In this document: one piece after another, positions 55,747 to 63,956 of the stretch | Position numbering within the stretch: the stretch's first letter is position 1 | Layout of the letters: each line of letters begins with the position of its first letter | NCBI RefSeq assembly: GCF_900111295.1 | Contig: NZ_FOGT01000004.1 | Span: forward strand, 281,970-345,969 | Direction of reading: 5' to 3' | Length of the DNA stretch: 64,000 bases | From: Salipaludibacillus aurantiacus | GTDB taxonomy: Bacteria; Bacillota; Bacilli; Bacillales; Salisediminibacteriaceae | Program-made: the position numbers and the translations under genes | The notes under the pieces: generated by a model | What the model was told of the DNA's origin: nothing | Databases searched by the model: none | What the model saw: the letters and a program-made list of their open reading frames with translations, nothing else

Positions 55747-55776
55747 GCCGCCTGGTTCAAAGACAGGCGGCTTTTT
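55747..55776 (+). terminator. Rho-independent terminator after bcp
   Basis: GCCGCCTG / CAGGCGGC hairpin followed by TTTTTATAT. Confidence 0.88.
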
Positions 55777-55921
55777 ATATGCTTACATGACCTGCTTCCC
55801 GTCCATCCCGCCTTATCTACCCCGCTTTTAAAAAAACGACCGAACATTAAAAAAACCATTTCGGCTGAAAAAGCCATTTCCGGCTTGAGTAGGGACGGTC
55901 ACATACTTTCGCCTCAACTAA

Positions 55922-56713
55922 TCACCACTGGTCATTTTCTGCGCCTTCTTCAGGAAACTTCACTCCCAGTTCCGCTTCCAGAAAAGTTTCAGCTGTTTCT
56001 CTGTCTGAACTCCTCATTAATTCGCCTTCGGAAGAGACAATGACATATTCAAAAGGCTCGTCTATCTCCAAATAACCGATAACCTGGTCATTTGGCATAT
56101 AGCGGACATCTAAATACACGTCTTTGTCATTATGCAGGCTTTCTGACAGGAGCATCAATCTGCGCCAATAAGCCTCGTCATACGACTCCTCTTTTACATA
56201 ATAAATAAAGCGGTTGTCTTCCGGTTTAATAAAACTGATATAATCGCTGCTTGAGTAAGGTTCTATGTAAATTTTTTCAGCTTCCACAATTGGCAGAAGG
56301 GCGCGTTGAAAAGAAATATGACGGGAAGCCTCTGTCCACTTCCGCTCAAATTCAGTTCCTACTTCCACTTTCATCCGCTGGTTTGCGTATTCGAAAGGAT
56401 AGGTGACTTCTGCCGGATGGATTTCTTCGCCGGATGCAACGTCTAAAAATCGGGTCTCATCTGTTACGTTCAGCAGGTAAGCTTCCGTTTTATAGGCATT
56501 CAAGTCTGTATCCCGCTCATTGTACAAATAGGTATAGTCTTTTCCCGCAAAAGTATCCTCCACAAAAAACATTAATAAGCCGAGCTCAGGGTAGCTGCCG
56601 AAAGCATACCGGCCTTCAATTACTTGAACTTTCTCGTTATTATTTTCCACTCCCCCGCAAGCGCCGGCAGTTAAAAACATTAACAGCCATGGCACTAAAA
56701 TAAACCGTTTCAT
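55922..56713 (-). CDS. Paralogous lipoprotein 1 of 4 (distal gene)
   Basis: 263 residues, lipoprotein-like signal peptide with Cys19 (TAGAC, a weak lipobox). Shares with the three upstream genes the segments VTYPFEYANQRMKVEV, ALLPIVEAEKIYIEPYSSSDYISFIKPED, and a C-terminal YVIVSSEGELMRSSDRETAETFL. These align with VTFPFHWPNQKVSVKT, LLPVYTAEKIFSYSYTKADF and YLILSKKGMELKTSQW of the next gene. No known family recognised; no enzyme motif. Last gene of the four-gene unit, 17 bases after gene 2. Confidence 0.75.
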   Translation of the reverse strand: MKRFILVPWLLMFLTAGACGGVENNNEKVQVIEGRYAFGSYPELGLLMFFVEDTFAGKDYTYLYNERDTDLNAYKTEAYLLNVTDETRFLDVASGEEIHPAEVTYPFEYANQRMKVEVGTEFERKWTEASRHISFQRALLPIVEAEKIYIEPYSSSDYISFIKPEDNRFIYYVKEESYDEAYWRRLMLLSESLHNDKDVYLDVRYMPNDQVIGYLEIDEPFEYVIVSSEGELMRSSDRETAETFLEAELGVKFPEEGAENDQW

Positions 56714-56730
56714 AACTAAACAGATCTCCT

Positions 56731-57549
56731 TCAGTTGTTTAATAGCTCGCGCCAGCCTATATCTCCTTCCCGGGGAATTCCCATGCCCGTATGTTTTTGA
56801 AAAAAAGCGTGGATATCATTCCACTGGCTGGTTTTTAATTCCATCCCTTTCTTTGAAAGGATCAGGTAGGCAGGCTGGTCATTTACGTTTAAAAAGTCAG
56901 TAAAGTAACCGGGGTTTCCGTGTCTGATATCTATAAACAGCTCGTGGCGCACCTCATGATGTGCGACATACTCGTTTAAAATTCCTAAATAGTCCCTGTC
57001 AAAAGAGTCGTCAAATAAAAATAATATATAATGGTCTTCATTTAAAGGGGAGTGGACGTCAATGAAATCTGCCTTAGTATAAGAATAGGAAAATATTTTT
57101 TCAGCTGTATAAACAGGCAGCAGCCTCGTTTCATGGAATATATGCCGGTCGTATGCCTGTATCCGGGGCTTAAACTCTTCCGCTGTTTTTACAGACACTT
57201 TCTGGTTTGGCCAGTGGAACGGAAAGGTTACTTCTGAATAAGTCATTTCCTGACCTGTTTCAGCATCGGCAAAAATGGTGTCTTTACTGATATGAATCCG
57301 GTAAGCTTCTGCTTTATAGTCTGCAGGAAGATCATAGGGAAGGCTTGGGATATATTTATAAACCTTTCCTGACAAGTTGTCTTCCGCAAACAGCATGAAC
57401 GCCCCGTCTATAGAAGATGTGTGCATGTATCTTCCATGAATATCGTAATATTCTTCCGTATTTTCTTCTTCGCCGTTACAGCCTCCAGCTAACAGCAATA
57501 TAAGCAAAACGGCAGCTGGTTTAAAAACTGTCCGGGGGTTAACCATCAT
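56731..57549 (-). CDS. Paralogous lipoprotein 2 of 4
   Basis: 272 residues with signal peptide ending LLLAGGC (Cys24). Same architecture as its neighbours: short linker, an N-terminal beta domain with GRYMHTSSIDGAFMLFAEDNLSGK, a central LLPVYTAEKI motif, and a C-terminal domain with AYLILSKKGMELKTSQWNDIHAFF. The start overlaps the stop of gene 3 by 11 bases (or 8 from the second ATG), implying coupled translation. Function unknown; exposed outside the membrane. Confidence 0.75.
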   Translation of the reverse strand: MMVNPRTVFKPAAVLLILLLAGGCNGEEENTEEYYDIHGRYMHTSSIDGAFMLFAEDNLSGKVYKYIPSLPYDLPADYKAEAYRIHISKDTIFADAETGQEMTYSEVTFPFHWPNQKVSVKTAEEFKPRIQAYDRHIFHETRLLPVYTAEKIFSYSYTKADFIDVHSPLNEDHYILFLFDDSFDRDYLGILNEYVAHHEVRHELFIDIRHGNPGYFTDFLNVNDQPAYLILSKKGMELKTSQWNDIHAFFQKHTGMGIPREGDIGWRELLNN

Positions 57550-58321
57550 TTTTCTCGCCGAAAGCGCGAAGCCATTCTACCGCTTCATCCTGGTCACCGG
57601 TAGTCTTTATTTCACCGTCACCGGTCGTAAATAAGTAAGTGGGTTCATGGCTGAAATCAAGTTCTTCAACATCAAAATATGACTCATGAAGATACATACC
57701 GCTGACGGAATAATCCCTTACAGATAAATTTAACTCTCTTTTTTCCCGTAACTCATTAATCTGCTTCATAACCGGATCTTCTGATGTGACCGGATAGGGC
57801 TCTTTATCCAACACAGTTATAGCTGCTTTTCCTTTTTCAGGGCTGTGAAGCTTTTTAACATCAGCCAGAGTCATATTATGGATGAAAATTTCGTTTGCAG
57901 TATAGACGGGATTCAGAGCGAATATGTCCTCATAATCGGTGCTTTTCTTTTGCATAGAAGGGGAAAAGTCTTCTTCAAAATTAATTTCTATTTCATTGCC
58001 TACGTACAAAGAATCTTCTGGCAGATTCTTATAAGACTGGGGGTTTTCAAAGTTGCTATGATAGATAGCCGTGTTTTCAGTCAGCGCAATTAAATAAATC
58101 TCTGTTTCGTAGTCATTATCTAATTCTTTCATATTCTGGAAGCTGATATGGTCAGAAAATGAATCTTTTACAAACAAGTGGAAATAGCCATCCGGAAAAT
58201 TAGTGTTGATGGCCTGTCCTTTGACATCAGCCTGAAACTCTTCTTCATTAGTCATTTCTGAGCATCCCGCCAGACTGGCTATTAAAAGCAACCCCCCGGC
58301 GACCGCTGTTTTTTTCATCAC
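57539..58321 (-). CDS. Paralogous lipoprotein 3 of 4
   Basis: 260 residues with a textbook lipobox L-A-G-C (SLAGCSE). The most diverged of the four but with the same order of blocks: GYFHLFVKDSFSDHISFQN, VGNEIEINFEEDF, LNPVYTANEIFIHNMTLADVKKLHSPE and PTYLFTTGDGEIKTTGDQDEAVEWL. GTG start immediately follows the stop of gene 4, with GGGAGG 8 bases upstream (an ATG follows as second codon). Confidence 0.75.
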   Translation of the reverse strand: MMKKTAVAGGLLLIASLAGCSEMTNEEEFQADVKGQAINTNFPDGYFHLFVKDSFSDHISFQNMKELDNDYETEIYLIALTENTAIYHSNFENPQSYKNLPEDSLYVGNEIEINFEEDFSPSMQKKSTDYEDIFALNPVYTANEIFIHNMTLADVKKLHSPEKGKAAITVLDKEPYPVTSEDPVMKQINELREKRELNLSVRDYSVSGMYLHESYFDVEELDFSHEPTYLFTTGDGEIKTTGDQDEAVEWLRAFGEKNDG

Positions 58322-59056
58322 TCACTCATCCTCCCGGTGTTTTAAATAGTCTGCGACTTCCCGCCAGTCATTTGACATGATTTCTTTCCCTTCATGACTG
58401 AGAACTAAATGAGTGACTGGATCTAACGCTAACTCTTCTTCTAACGGATTTCCGGAATGAAGGTAAAAGCTTTCCCATGTCATCCGCTCCCTTTCTCCTA
58501 AATGCTCTCTTAATTTTTCATTAGCCTCAGAGGTAAAAGCTAAATCTTCTTCATTTTTATAAAAAGTATAAAGACTTAAGGTTGAGTCATTTAAAGGCGA
58601 ATTAAAGGTGATAAAATCGTCCAAAGTATAAGGGGAAAGTTCGATTCTATCGGCTGTATAAACAGGGAGGAAACGTGGCTGGTACCGTAAATAACGATCC
58701 AGACCAGTCCATTCTTCTTCCCAAGGCTCCTTCGTATGAATCGCGACTTTCCGGTTTGAAAGGAATAAATACGGAAGTTCCTCAACTTCGCCGGCAGTCA
58801 TAGTGCTGCCATCAGCATCACTGATCTCTGTCGAGGGAGTGAGGTGGACCCTGTAGGCGTTCGCTTTATAACCACTCCGCAGGTGCCTGTTAACATCGCT
58901 TTTAACTGATTCACCGCCGAGGGTGTCTTCCTTCAAAACAAGGAGCACATCATATTTATCGGGAGGACCTGTGACACGGCCGGAAAAATCCGCTACTTCT
59001 TCCTCATCATGCGAGCAGCCCATCAATAAAATAAAAATTACTAACAAAACCCACAT
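58322..59056 (-). CDS. Paralogous lipoprotein 4 of 4 (proximal gene)
   Basis: 244 residues from the ATG at 59056, chosen over 59128 because GAGGTG lies 3-8 bases upstream and because it puts the signal peptide (MWVLLVIFILLMGC) at the N-terminus. Shares DVLLVLKEDTLGGESVKS, FLPVYTADRIELSPYTLDDFITFNSPLND and HLVLSHEGKEIMSNDWREVADYL with the others. First gene of the operon; its promoter lies between 59057 and about 59200. Confidence 0.75.
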   Translation of the reverse strand: MWVLLVIFILLMGCSHDEEEVADFSGRVTGPPDKYDVLLVLKEDTLGGESVKSDVNRHLRSGYKANAYRVHLTPSTEISDADGSTMTAGEVEELPYLFLSNRKVAIHTKEPWEEEWTGLDRYLRYQPRFLPVYTADRIELSPYTLDDFITFNSPLNDSTLSLYTFYKNEEDLAFTSEANEKLREHLGERERMTWESFYLHSGNPLEEELALDPVTHLVLSHEGKEIMSNDWREVADYLKHREDE

Positions 59057-59232
59057 TTTCACCTCACTGCACCTCCTTAGTAAAATTTTAACATGTATGC
59101 GGGAGAAAGGGGGGATCGCCCTCTTCATTAATTATTCCATCACACCGTTCATATAAAAAAATTAAAACAAATTTCAATTAACCTTTGGTAAACTTATAAA
59201 AGGATGAGCGAAAAGAACGGGAGATGGACGCA

Positions 59233-59673
59233 ATGAAGCAGATAATGCCATTTATTTTAATTGGTTTAATCGTTGCAGGGGTTATGTTTTTCATGCGCGA
59301 TGATTACGAAGAACCGTTTCGGCCTGAATTAAGCGATGAAGTAACGGAAAGTCACTGGACAGCGACATTTTTTATAAATGATATAGGAAGTGACAGTGCT
59401 GAAACCGGACTGAGGTTTGAGTCCAATAATGAGCAAATGACTAGTGAAGAAATCACAGCCATTGAATTTTTTGCCGAAACCGATGTGGGCGGATTCTTTT
59501 ATCAGGACCTGGAACTTGAAGACTTTAATGGTGTCCTTCTGCACGAAGAAGCATGTGAGGCATGCGGTCAGATAGAAGGAGGAACCGTCGTCCAGGCTTC
59601 AGCTATCGTGAACTGGCGGGAGAGCGGGGAAACAAAAACAGAACATTTTAATTTTCGTGTGTTAATAAATTAA
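59233..59673 (+). CDS. Membrane-anchored hypothetical protein with Cys pair
   Basis: 146 residues; one N-terminal membrane helix (about 4-21) then an acidic extracytoplasmic domain of mainly beta type. ACEACG gives a C-x2-C pair that could form a disulfide or bind metal. Start at the second ATG (59233), since GGGAG nearly abuts the first. No family recognised. Divergent from the lipoprotein operon. Confidence 0.65.
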   Translation: MKQIMPFILIGLIVAGVMFFMRDDYEEPFRPELSDEVTESHWTATFFINDIGSDSAETGLRFESNNEQMTSEEITAIEFFAETDVGGFFYQDLELEDFNGVLLHEEACEACGQIEGGTVVQASAIVNWRESGETKTEHFNFRVLIN

Positions 59674-59768
59674 TGCCGTTTTCTGGGGAAAAATCTAATC
59701 ATAACTGTCTGTATTGAATACTATATTGCAAGTCGGCTGTTCCTCCTTACAGACTGACTCAAGAATGG

Positions 59769-59794
59769 GACGGAGCTTAGCTCCGTCTTTTCGA
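59769..59794 (+). terminator. Rho-independent terminator
   Basis: GACGGAGC / GCTCCGTC hairpin with TTAG-type loop followed by TTTTC. Confidence 0.75.
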
Positions 59795-59880
59795 TTTGCA
59801 AGGAGCCATGAAGTGTTCCCACTTTATCGCCTGTGTTAATATAATAGGTAATAAATGAACGCGGGGAGGAAAAATCTCGT

Positions 59881-60831
59881 ATGATGGTAGTCACTTCAGC
59901 TAAAATACGCAGAGATCTGAGACATCATTTAAAGCATACTTATCCTGACATCGATTTTCGTTTTCATACTCATATGAATGAAGCAAATGAAGATCTTAAA
60001 ATAGCAGACATACTTATTACTTACGGGGAGGATTTAACTGACTCTCATATCGACTCGGCTCGGAACCTTAAATGGATTATGGTTATTTCCGCCGGCCTTG
60101 ATCAAATGCCATTGAAAGCGATCGGGAAGAGAGGGATTACCGTTACCAGTGCAAGAGGAATCCATGCAGTTCCAATGGGGGAATTTGCGTTAGCAATGAT
60201 GCTTCAAACCGCAAAACAAAGTAAAGCCCTTATAAAAAATGAACAATCCGGCACGTGGGACCGGTCGCCCCGTTTGACCGAATTACATGGCAAAACACTT
60301 GGAATACTTGGGACGGGGGCTATTGGGAGGGAAATAGCCCGGCTTGCGAAAGCATTCAATATGACAGTGATAGGCCTGAACCGCAGTGGACAACAAGTGG
60401 ATTCTGTTGACCGGATTGTCACGTCTGACCAATTACCGCTTGTTCTTAAAGAAGCCGATTTTATAGTATCTGTCCTTCCTAAAGTAAAAGAAACCGATCA
60501 GTTATTTACAGAAAAGGAATTTAAGCAGATGAAAGAGGACGCCATCCTTATTAATATGGGGCGCGGTAACATAATTAATGAAACAGATTTATTGAAGGCT
60601 TTAAAGGAAAAAGAATTTCAGCACACTGTTCTCGATGTTTTCAATGAAGAGCCTTTACCTGAAGGCCATCCGTTCTGGAGTGAGAAAAGAATTACGGTAA
60701 CACCGCATATCTCTGCTATTACTCCTCAGTACCAGCCGCGGGCACTGGAGATTTTCGAACATAACCTGAAAGTGTACAGGGGAATTAAAAACGAGTATAT
60801 CAACCTGGTTGACCCGCAAAAAGGATACTAG
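59881..60831 (+). CDS. D-2-hydroxyacid dehydrogenase
   Basis: 316 residues, NAD-dependent D-isomer-specific 2-hydroxyacid dehydrogenase. Rossmann motif LGTGAIG (about 142-148) and the catalytic triad regions NMGRGNIINE (Arg), DVFNEEPLPEGHPFW (Glu) and TPHISA (His). Serine dehydrogenase-like C-terminal ACT domains are absent, so it is not full SerA; substrate may be glyoxylate, hydroxypyruvate or phosphoglycerate. GGGGAGG upstream. The c-di-AMP receptor-like gene follows after 18 bases, suggesting an operon. Confidence 0.85.
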   Translation: MMVVTSAKIRRDLRHHLKHTYPDIDFRFHTHMNEANEDLKIADILITYGEDLTDSHIDSARNLKWIMVISAGLDQMPLKAIGKRGITVTSARGIHAVPMGEFALAMMLQTAKQSKALIKNEQSGTWDRSPRLTELHGKTLGILGTGAIGREIARLAKAFNMTVIGLNRSGQQVDSVDRIVTSDQLPLVLKEADFIVSVLPKVKETDQLFTEKEFKQMKEDAILINMGRGNIINETDLLKALKEKEFQHTVLDVFNEEPLPEGHPFWSEKRITVTPHISAITPQYQPRALEIFEHNLKVYRGIKNEYINLVDPQKGY

Positions 60832-60849
60832 CCGGAAGGGGACGAGATA

Positions 60850-61146
60850 ATGAAACTGATGATTTGCATAGTTCAGAACAGGTACCGCGACGCAATGGAA
60901 GAAGGTCTGAAAAGTAAAAGTTACAGAATGACAGAGTTAGCCAGCAGCGGAGGTTTTATGAAGCGGGGCAGTACGACTTTTTTGATAGGAATAGCAGAAG
61001 ACGATATCAGAAATTTACAGGAAACTATGAAAGATATCTGCCTGGCATATGAAAAGAAAAAAGGTAAGTCTAAAGAAACAGCTGGCCGGTATACGTCATT
61101 TTTAATAGATGTTAAAGACAGCTTACCTTTCTTTCAGCAAAAATAG
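60850..61146 (+). CDS. Cyclic-di-AMP receptor-like protein (DarA/PstA family, short form)
   Basis: 98 residues of the PII-like family that includes DarA (YaaQ). The diagnostic block is KLMICIVQNRYRDAMEEGL at the start and TELASSGGFMKRGSTTFLIGI, which corresponds to [21 protein letters not shown] of DarA, the c-di-AMP-binding loop. The large flexible loop of DarA is replaced by a charged Lys-rich segment (EKKKGKSKE), and the protein is about 10 residues shorter. GGAAGGGG ribosome binding site; probably co-transcribed with the dehydrogenase. Confidence 0.75.
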   Translation: MKLMICIVQNRYRDAMEEGLKSKSYRMTELASSGGFMKRGSTTFLIGIAEDDIRNLQETMKDICLAYEKKKGKSKETAGRYTSFLIDVKDSLPFFQQK

Positions 61147-61222
61147 AGTTTACAGGGTTTGGTAAGTTGCGAATTTTGTATGACAATTAATTAAACATAA
61201 TACATTAGATATGTTGTTTTTA

Positions 61223-61269
61223 TTGACAGTAATTGTGAGTATTAGGTATACTGATTGTAAATATTATAA
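61223..61269 (+). promoter_or_regulatory. perR promoter with Per box
   Basis: -35 TTGACA (61223-61228), 18 bases, -10 TATACT (61247-61252). TTGTAAATATTATAA (61255-61269) matches 12 of 14 fixed positions of the Per box TTATAATNATTATAA and sits at the transcription start, so PerR should repress its own gene. A second partial box (TTATAATTATCC) lies near 61290. Confidence 0.75.
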
Positions 61270-61349
61270 AGTAATAATGCTTACTTATAGCTTATAATTA
61301 TCCTAGGAAATAATCAGACAGTAAGTTTCAAGCAGAAGAGGTGAAATTA

Positions 61350-61787
61350 ATGGAAAATCAACGACTTCAAGAGGCTTTGCATTCATTAAAAAATACAAAA
61401 GTTCGAATGACACCTCAACGTCATGCGATTTTGGAGTTCCTTTTCAGTGCCCGTACACATCCGACTGCGGATGAGATTTACAAAGCACTTGAAGGAAAGT
61501 TTCCGAATATGAGTGTGGCGACTGTGTACAACAACCTTCGTGTGTTTAAAGAAGTCGGGTTGGTTAGGGAGTTAACTTACGGGGACTCTTCGAGCAGATT
61601 TGACAGTAATACGTCTGATCATTACCATGTGATTTGCGATGAGTGCGGTAAAATAGTTGACTTTCATTATCCAGGCCTGGATGAAGTGGAAACTCTTGCC
61701 GAGCATGTAACCGGATTTAATGTATTTAACCACCGGATGGAGATCTACGGCACATGTACCGATTGCCAAAATATTAAGAAACATTAA
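61350..61787 (+). CDS. perR: Peroxide-responsive repressor PerR
   Basis: 145 residues from the ATG at 61350 (AGAGGTG upstream; the GTG at 61341 is part of that site), the length of B. subtilis PerR. Fur family. Regulatory metal ligands H37, D85, H91, H93 and D104 fall at exactly the B. subtilis positions; H37 and H91 are the residues oxidised by H2O2. Structural Zn site C96/C99 and C136/C139. D104, rather than Glu, supports PerR over Fur or Zur. Confidence 0.96.
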   Translation: MENQRLQEALHSLKNTKVRMTPQRHAILEFLFSARTHPTADEIYKALEGKFPNMSVATVYNNLRVFKEVGLVRELTYGDSSSRFDSNTSDHYHVICDECGKIVDFHYPGLDEVETLAEHVTGFNVFNHRMEIYGTCTDCQNIKKH

Positions 61788-61789
61788 TT

Positions 61790-61825
61790 TAAGCCTGGAG
61801 CTTTGAGCTTCCGGCTTTATTTTTT
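61790..61825 (+). terminator. Rho-independent terminator after perR
   Basis: AAGCCTGGAGC / GCTTCCGGCTT hairpin followed by TATTTTTT. Confidence 0.8.
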
Positions 61826-61867
61826 AGAGGGCTTTCAAGAATTTTTTTACTAAACGGATGCCAAACT

Positions 61868-61903
61868 AAAAGGCAAAGGGACTCAGTCTCCTTTGCCTTT
61901 TTT
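61868..61903 (-). terminator. Terminator of ygzB
   Basis: AAAAGGCAAAGG / CCTTTGCCTTTT stem between perR and convergent ygzB, with T runs on both strands; overlaps the very end of ygzB. Confidence 0.8.
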
Positions 61904-62242
61904 ACGATTATATTTCTCATCAAATTCTTTGCCTTCGAGAGATTTGTCCAGAGTCAGCGGCTCATTGCAGTACATACATGCATCGACCCGGCCAAGCATT
62001 TTTGTATATTTGCCGCATTCGGGGCATTGGACCTGGACTGTCTTTGAAGAGAGCATTCCGATCCAGAAGTAAATCACTGTACTTGCGATGATTGCTAAAA
62101 AGCCCAGCAACATAAATAAAGTCATAGCAATTGGGCTCGTTTGAAAGAATAAGCCTAAATACATAATAACGATCCCGGCAAATATCAGCACCAGCGCAAA
62201 CGTTCTGATTTTATTAATTTTATTAGAATATTTCACACCCAT
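61883..62242 (-). CDS. ygzB: YgzB (UPF0295) membrane protein
   Basis: 119 residues. Two membrane helices (about 15-37 and 42-65), then a cytoplasmic zinc-ribbon-like end with C-x2-C pairs CPECGKYTK and [12 protein letters not shown]. Opens [14 protein letters not shown] like B. subtilis YgzB (UPF0295), with which it aligns over its full length. Function unknown; conserved next to perR. Confidence 0.92.
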   Translation of the reverse strand: MGVKYSNKINKIRTFALVLIFAGIVIMYLGLFFQTSPIAMTLFMLLGFLAIIASTVIYFWIGMLSSKTVQVQCPECGKYTKMLGRVDACMYCNEPLTLDKSLEGKEFDEKYNRKKGKGD

Positions 62243-62471
62243 ATTAAACGCCTCCTGAGGAAAAATTATATCACAATCGTGAATCGGAGAATAGATAACA
62301 ATTACCGATGACTTAATGAAAGTTTATTAATAATAAAAGAGGGATTTTAAGCAAGGTGTCGAAAAGAAGAAAAGAGGTTTGCCGCTTACAGAAGGGTTGG
62401 TTGAGCGGAAAGGCCTTGTGGGTCAGTGACTCCTATGAGTCCACTTAAGAGGTAAGAGGAGGATTAAATGA

Positions 62472-63350
62472 ATGGATGATCTATTACGGCAATTATATCA
62501 GGACCGCACGAGTGATAAACACACGTTAGGCATATTGTTCACAGAAAAAAGGAGGAACGATGATGCCAATACAGATTATTTTGATGTTGTCCTGCTTGTT
62601 ATATTAGATGAAAGCAAGCCTAACTGGGAAATTAAACATTATGAATATACCGGCTATAAAGTAGCGATGCATTTAGTCAATACAACACAGCTGCATGACT
62701 GGCTGCTGAACAGTTCAAACCGCCGTGTAGTGGATTGGCTTGTAAACGGCAGACTGCTTTACGACCGTAATGAATATATGAAGGGTTTCAGAAAACAGAT
62801 GATGGAATTTCCATACGAGGAGCGGCAAATAAAGATTGGGGTAGAATTTTCGAAGTTAATCCGCCGCTTTAAAGATGGGAAGGCTCTCTTTTACGAAGGT
62901 CACTACCTTGACTCGTACAATCAGATCGTACACGCCCTTCATCATCTTGCCAGGTTATCTGTCATTGAACACGGATTTTATCCGGAAGTCACAGTATGGC
63001 AGCAGGTTAAAAAAATCGAGCCTGAAATACATAAACTATACTCTGAACTTGTAACAGGAGCGGAGTCGATAGAAAAAAGGCTTGAGCTTCTAATCATTGC
63101 AAATGAATTTGAACTGATGACAAAAACAAAGATGGGAAGTGCCCATTTAATCGATTTAATGCAGTCGAAACAGACACCGTGGACGATACAGGAAATAAAA
63201 GAACAATTACAAATACATGATTATTCTCTTGATTTAAGTATTCTGGTGGAGTATTTGGTTCAAAAAGGCTACATAGATGTAGTGAAAGAGGAAACGAAAG
63301 GAAAATCGATTTATCATCGCCAGTACGTACCGAGCCGTTCTTTAATATAA
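62472..63350 (+). CDS. ygxA: YgxA, nucleotidyltransferase-like protein
   Basis: 292 residues, matching B. subtilis YgxA, which also directly precedes an rrn operon. N-terminal nucleotidyltransferase-like domain (about 1-120, TLGILFTEKRRNDDANTDYFDVVLLVI) lacking a clear GS/D-x-D catalytic pair, a helical middle, and a C-terminal winged-helix-like part. Start 62472 has GGAGG 9 bases upstream; the ATG at 62468 runs into TGA. Role unknown. Confidence 0.9.
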   Translation: MDDLLRQLYQDRTSDKHTLGILFTEKRRNDDANTDYFDVVLLVILDESKPNWEIKHYEYTGYKVAMHLVNTTQLHDWLLNSSNRRVVDWLVNGRLLYDRNEYMKGFRKQMMEFPYEERQIKIGVEFSKLIRRFKDGKALFYEGHYLDSYNQIVHALHHLARLSVIEHGFYPEVTVWQQVKKIEPEIHKLYSELVTGAESIEKRLELLIIANEFELMTKTKMGSAHLIDLMQSKQTPWTIQEIKEQLQIHDYSLDLSILVEYLVQKGYIDVVKEETKGKSIYHRQYVPSRSLI

Positions 63351-63365
63351 AAATGTCTGATTGGG

Positions 63366-63400
63366 AATTCGGCAGCAAAAGGGGCCGGATTCTTTTTATT
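63366..63400 (+). terminator. Rho-independent terminator after ygxA
   Basis: GAATTCGGC ... GCCGGATTC hairpin followed by TTTTTATT. Between it and the rrn promoters (63401-63700) no gene or known element is seen. Confidence 0.75.
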
Positions 63401-63708
63401 CCTCCTGACAATCATTTATTGTTGATATAAAATAATATTTCGACTCCGTCGAGACTACAGGATTGTGAAAGCCGCAAAGAGGCTGGCGAAGCATTGAAGG
63501 GTTTATCTCCAGGAGAAAGGTTGAGACAAGGAAAATTAATAGTGAGTATGAGGTGGGCAATTATATAATGAAGGGAAAGGCTATCGTAAGGAGGTTTTTG
63601 AGACGTTAATTTTATTGTATAATGGAAGGAGTCTGCAGGAGTAGAAAACATGGAATAGTTGAGCTTGCGCAGTTTTATTGTTTTTATACACTTTTTTTAA
63701 AAAAAGGG

Positions 63709-63738
63709 TTGCTTTCTTAATTTAAATCATGGTATATT
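63709..63738 (+). promoter_or_regulatory. rrn promoter P1
   Basis: -35 TTGCTT, 18 bases, -10 TATATT, about 220 bases before the 16S gene; preceded by A/T tracts (63691-63706) that could act as an UP element. Confidence 0.55.
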
Positions 63739-63794
63739 ATTTCTTGTCGCTGCAGAGCGGCCACACTAGCTCACAAAAAACTTTTAAAAAAATG

Positions 63795-63824
63795 TTGACT
63801 AATGAGTTGGTCGGGTGTTATACT
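63795..63824 (+). promoter_or_regulatory. rrn promoter P2
   Basis: -35 TTGACT, 18 bases, -10 TATACT, preceded by an A-rich stretch. The leader that follows holds the hairpin AGTCG...CGACT (63829-63848) and boxA-like CCTTTGAAAACTAAAC (about 63863), as in Bacillus rrn leaders. Confidence 0.75.
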
Positions 63825-63956
63825 TAAAAAGTCGCTAAAAAACGACTTTGGTTATTTTGACCTTTGAAAACTAAACAAAAAGCCAAGCGAAGTGGGATAT
63901 TTAATATATCCCGTCAATGAATTATTTTTATTTTGATGTCAGAGACATCGAACTCT

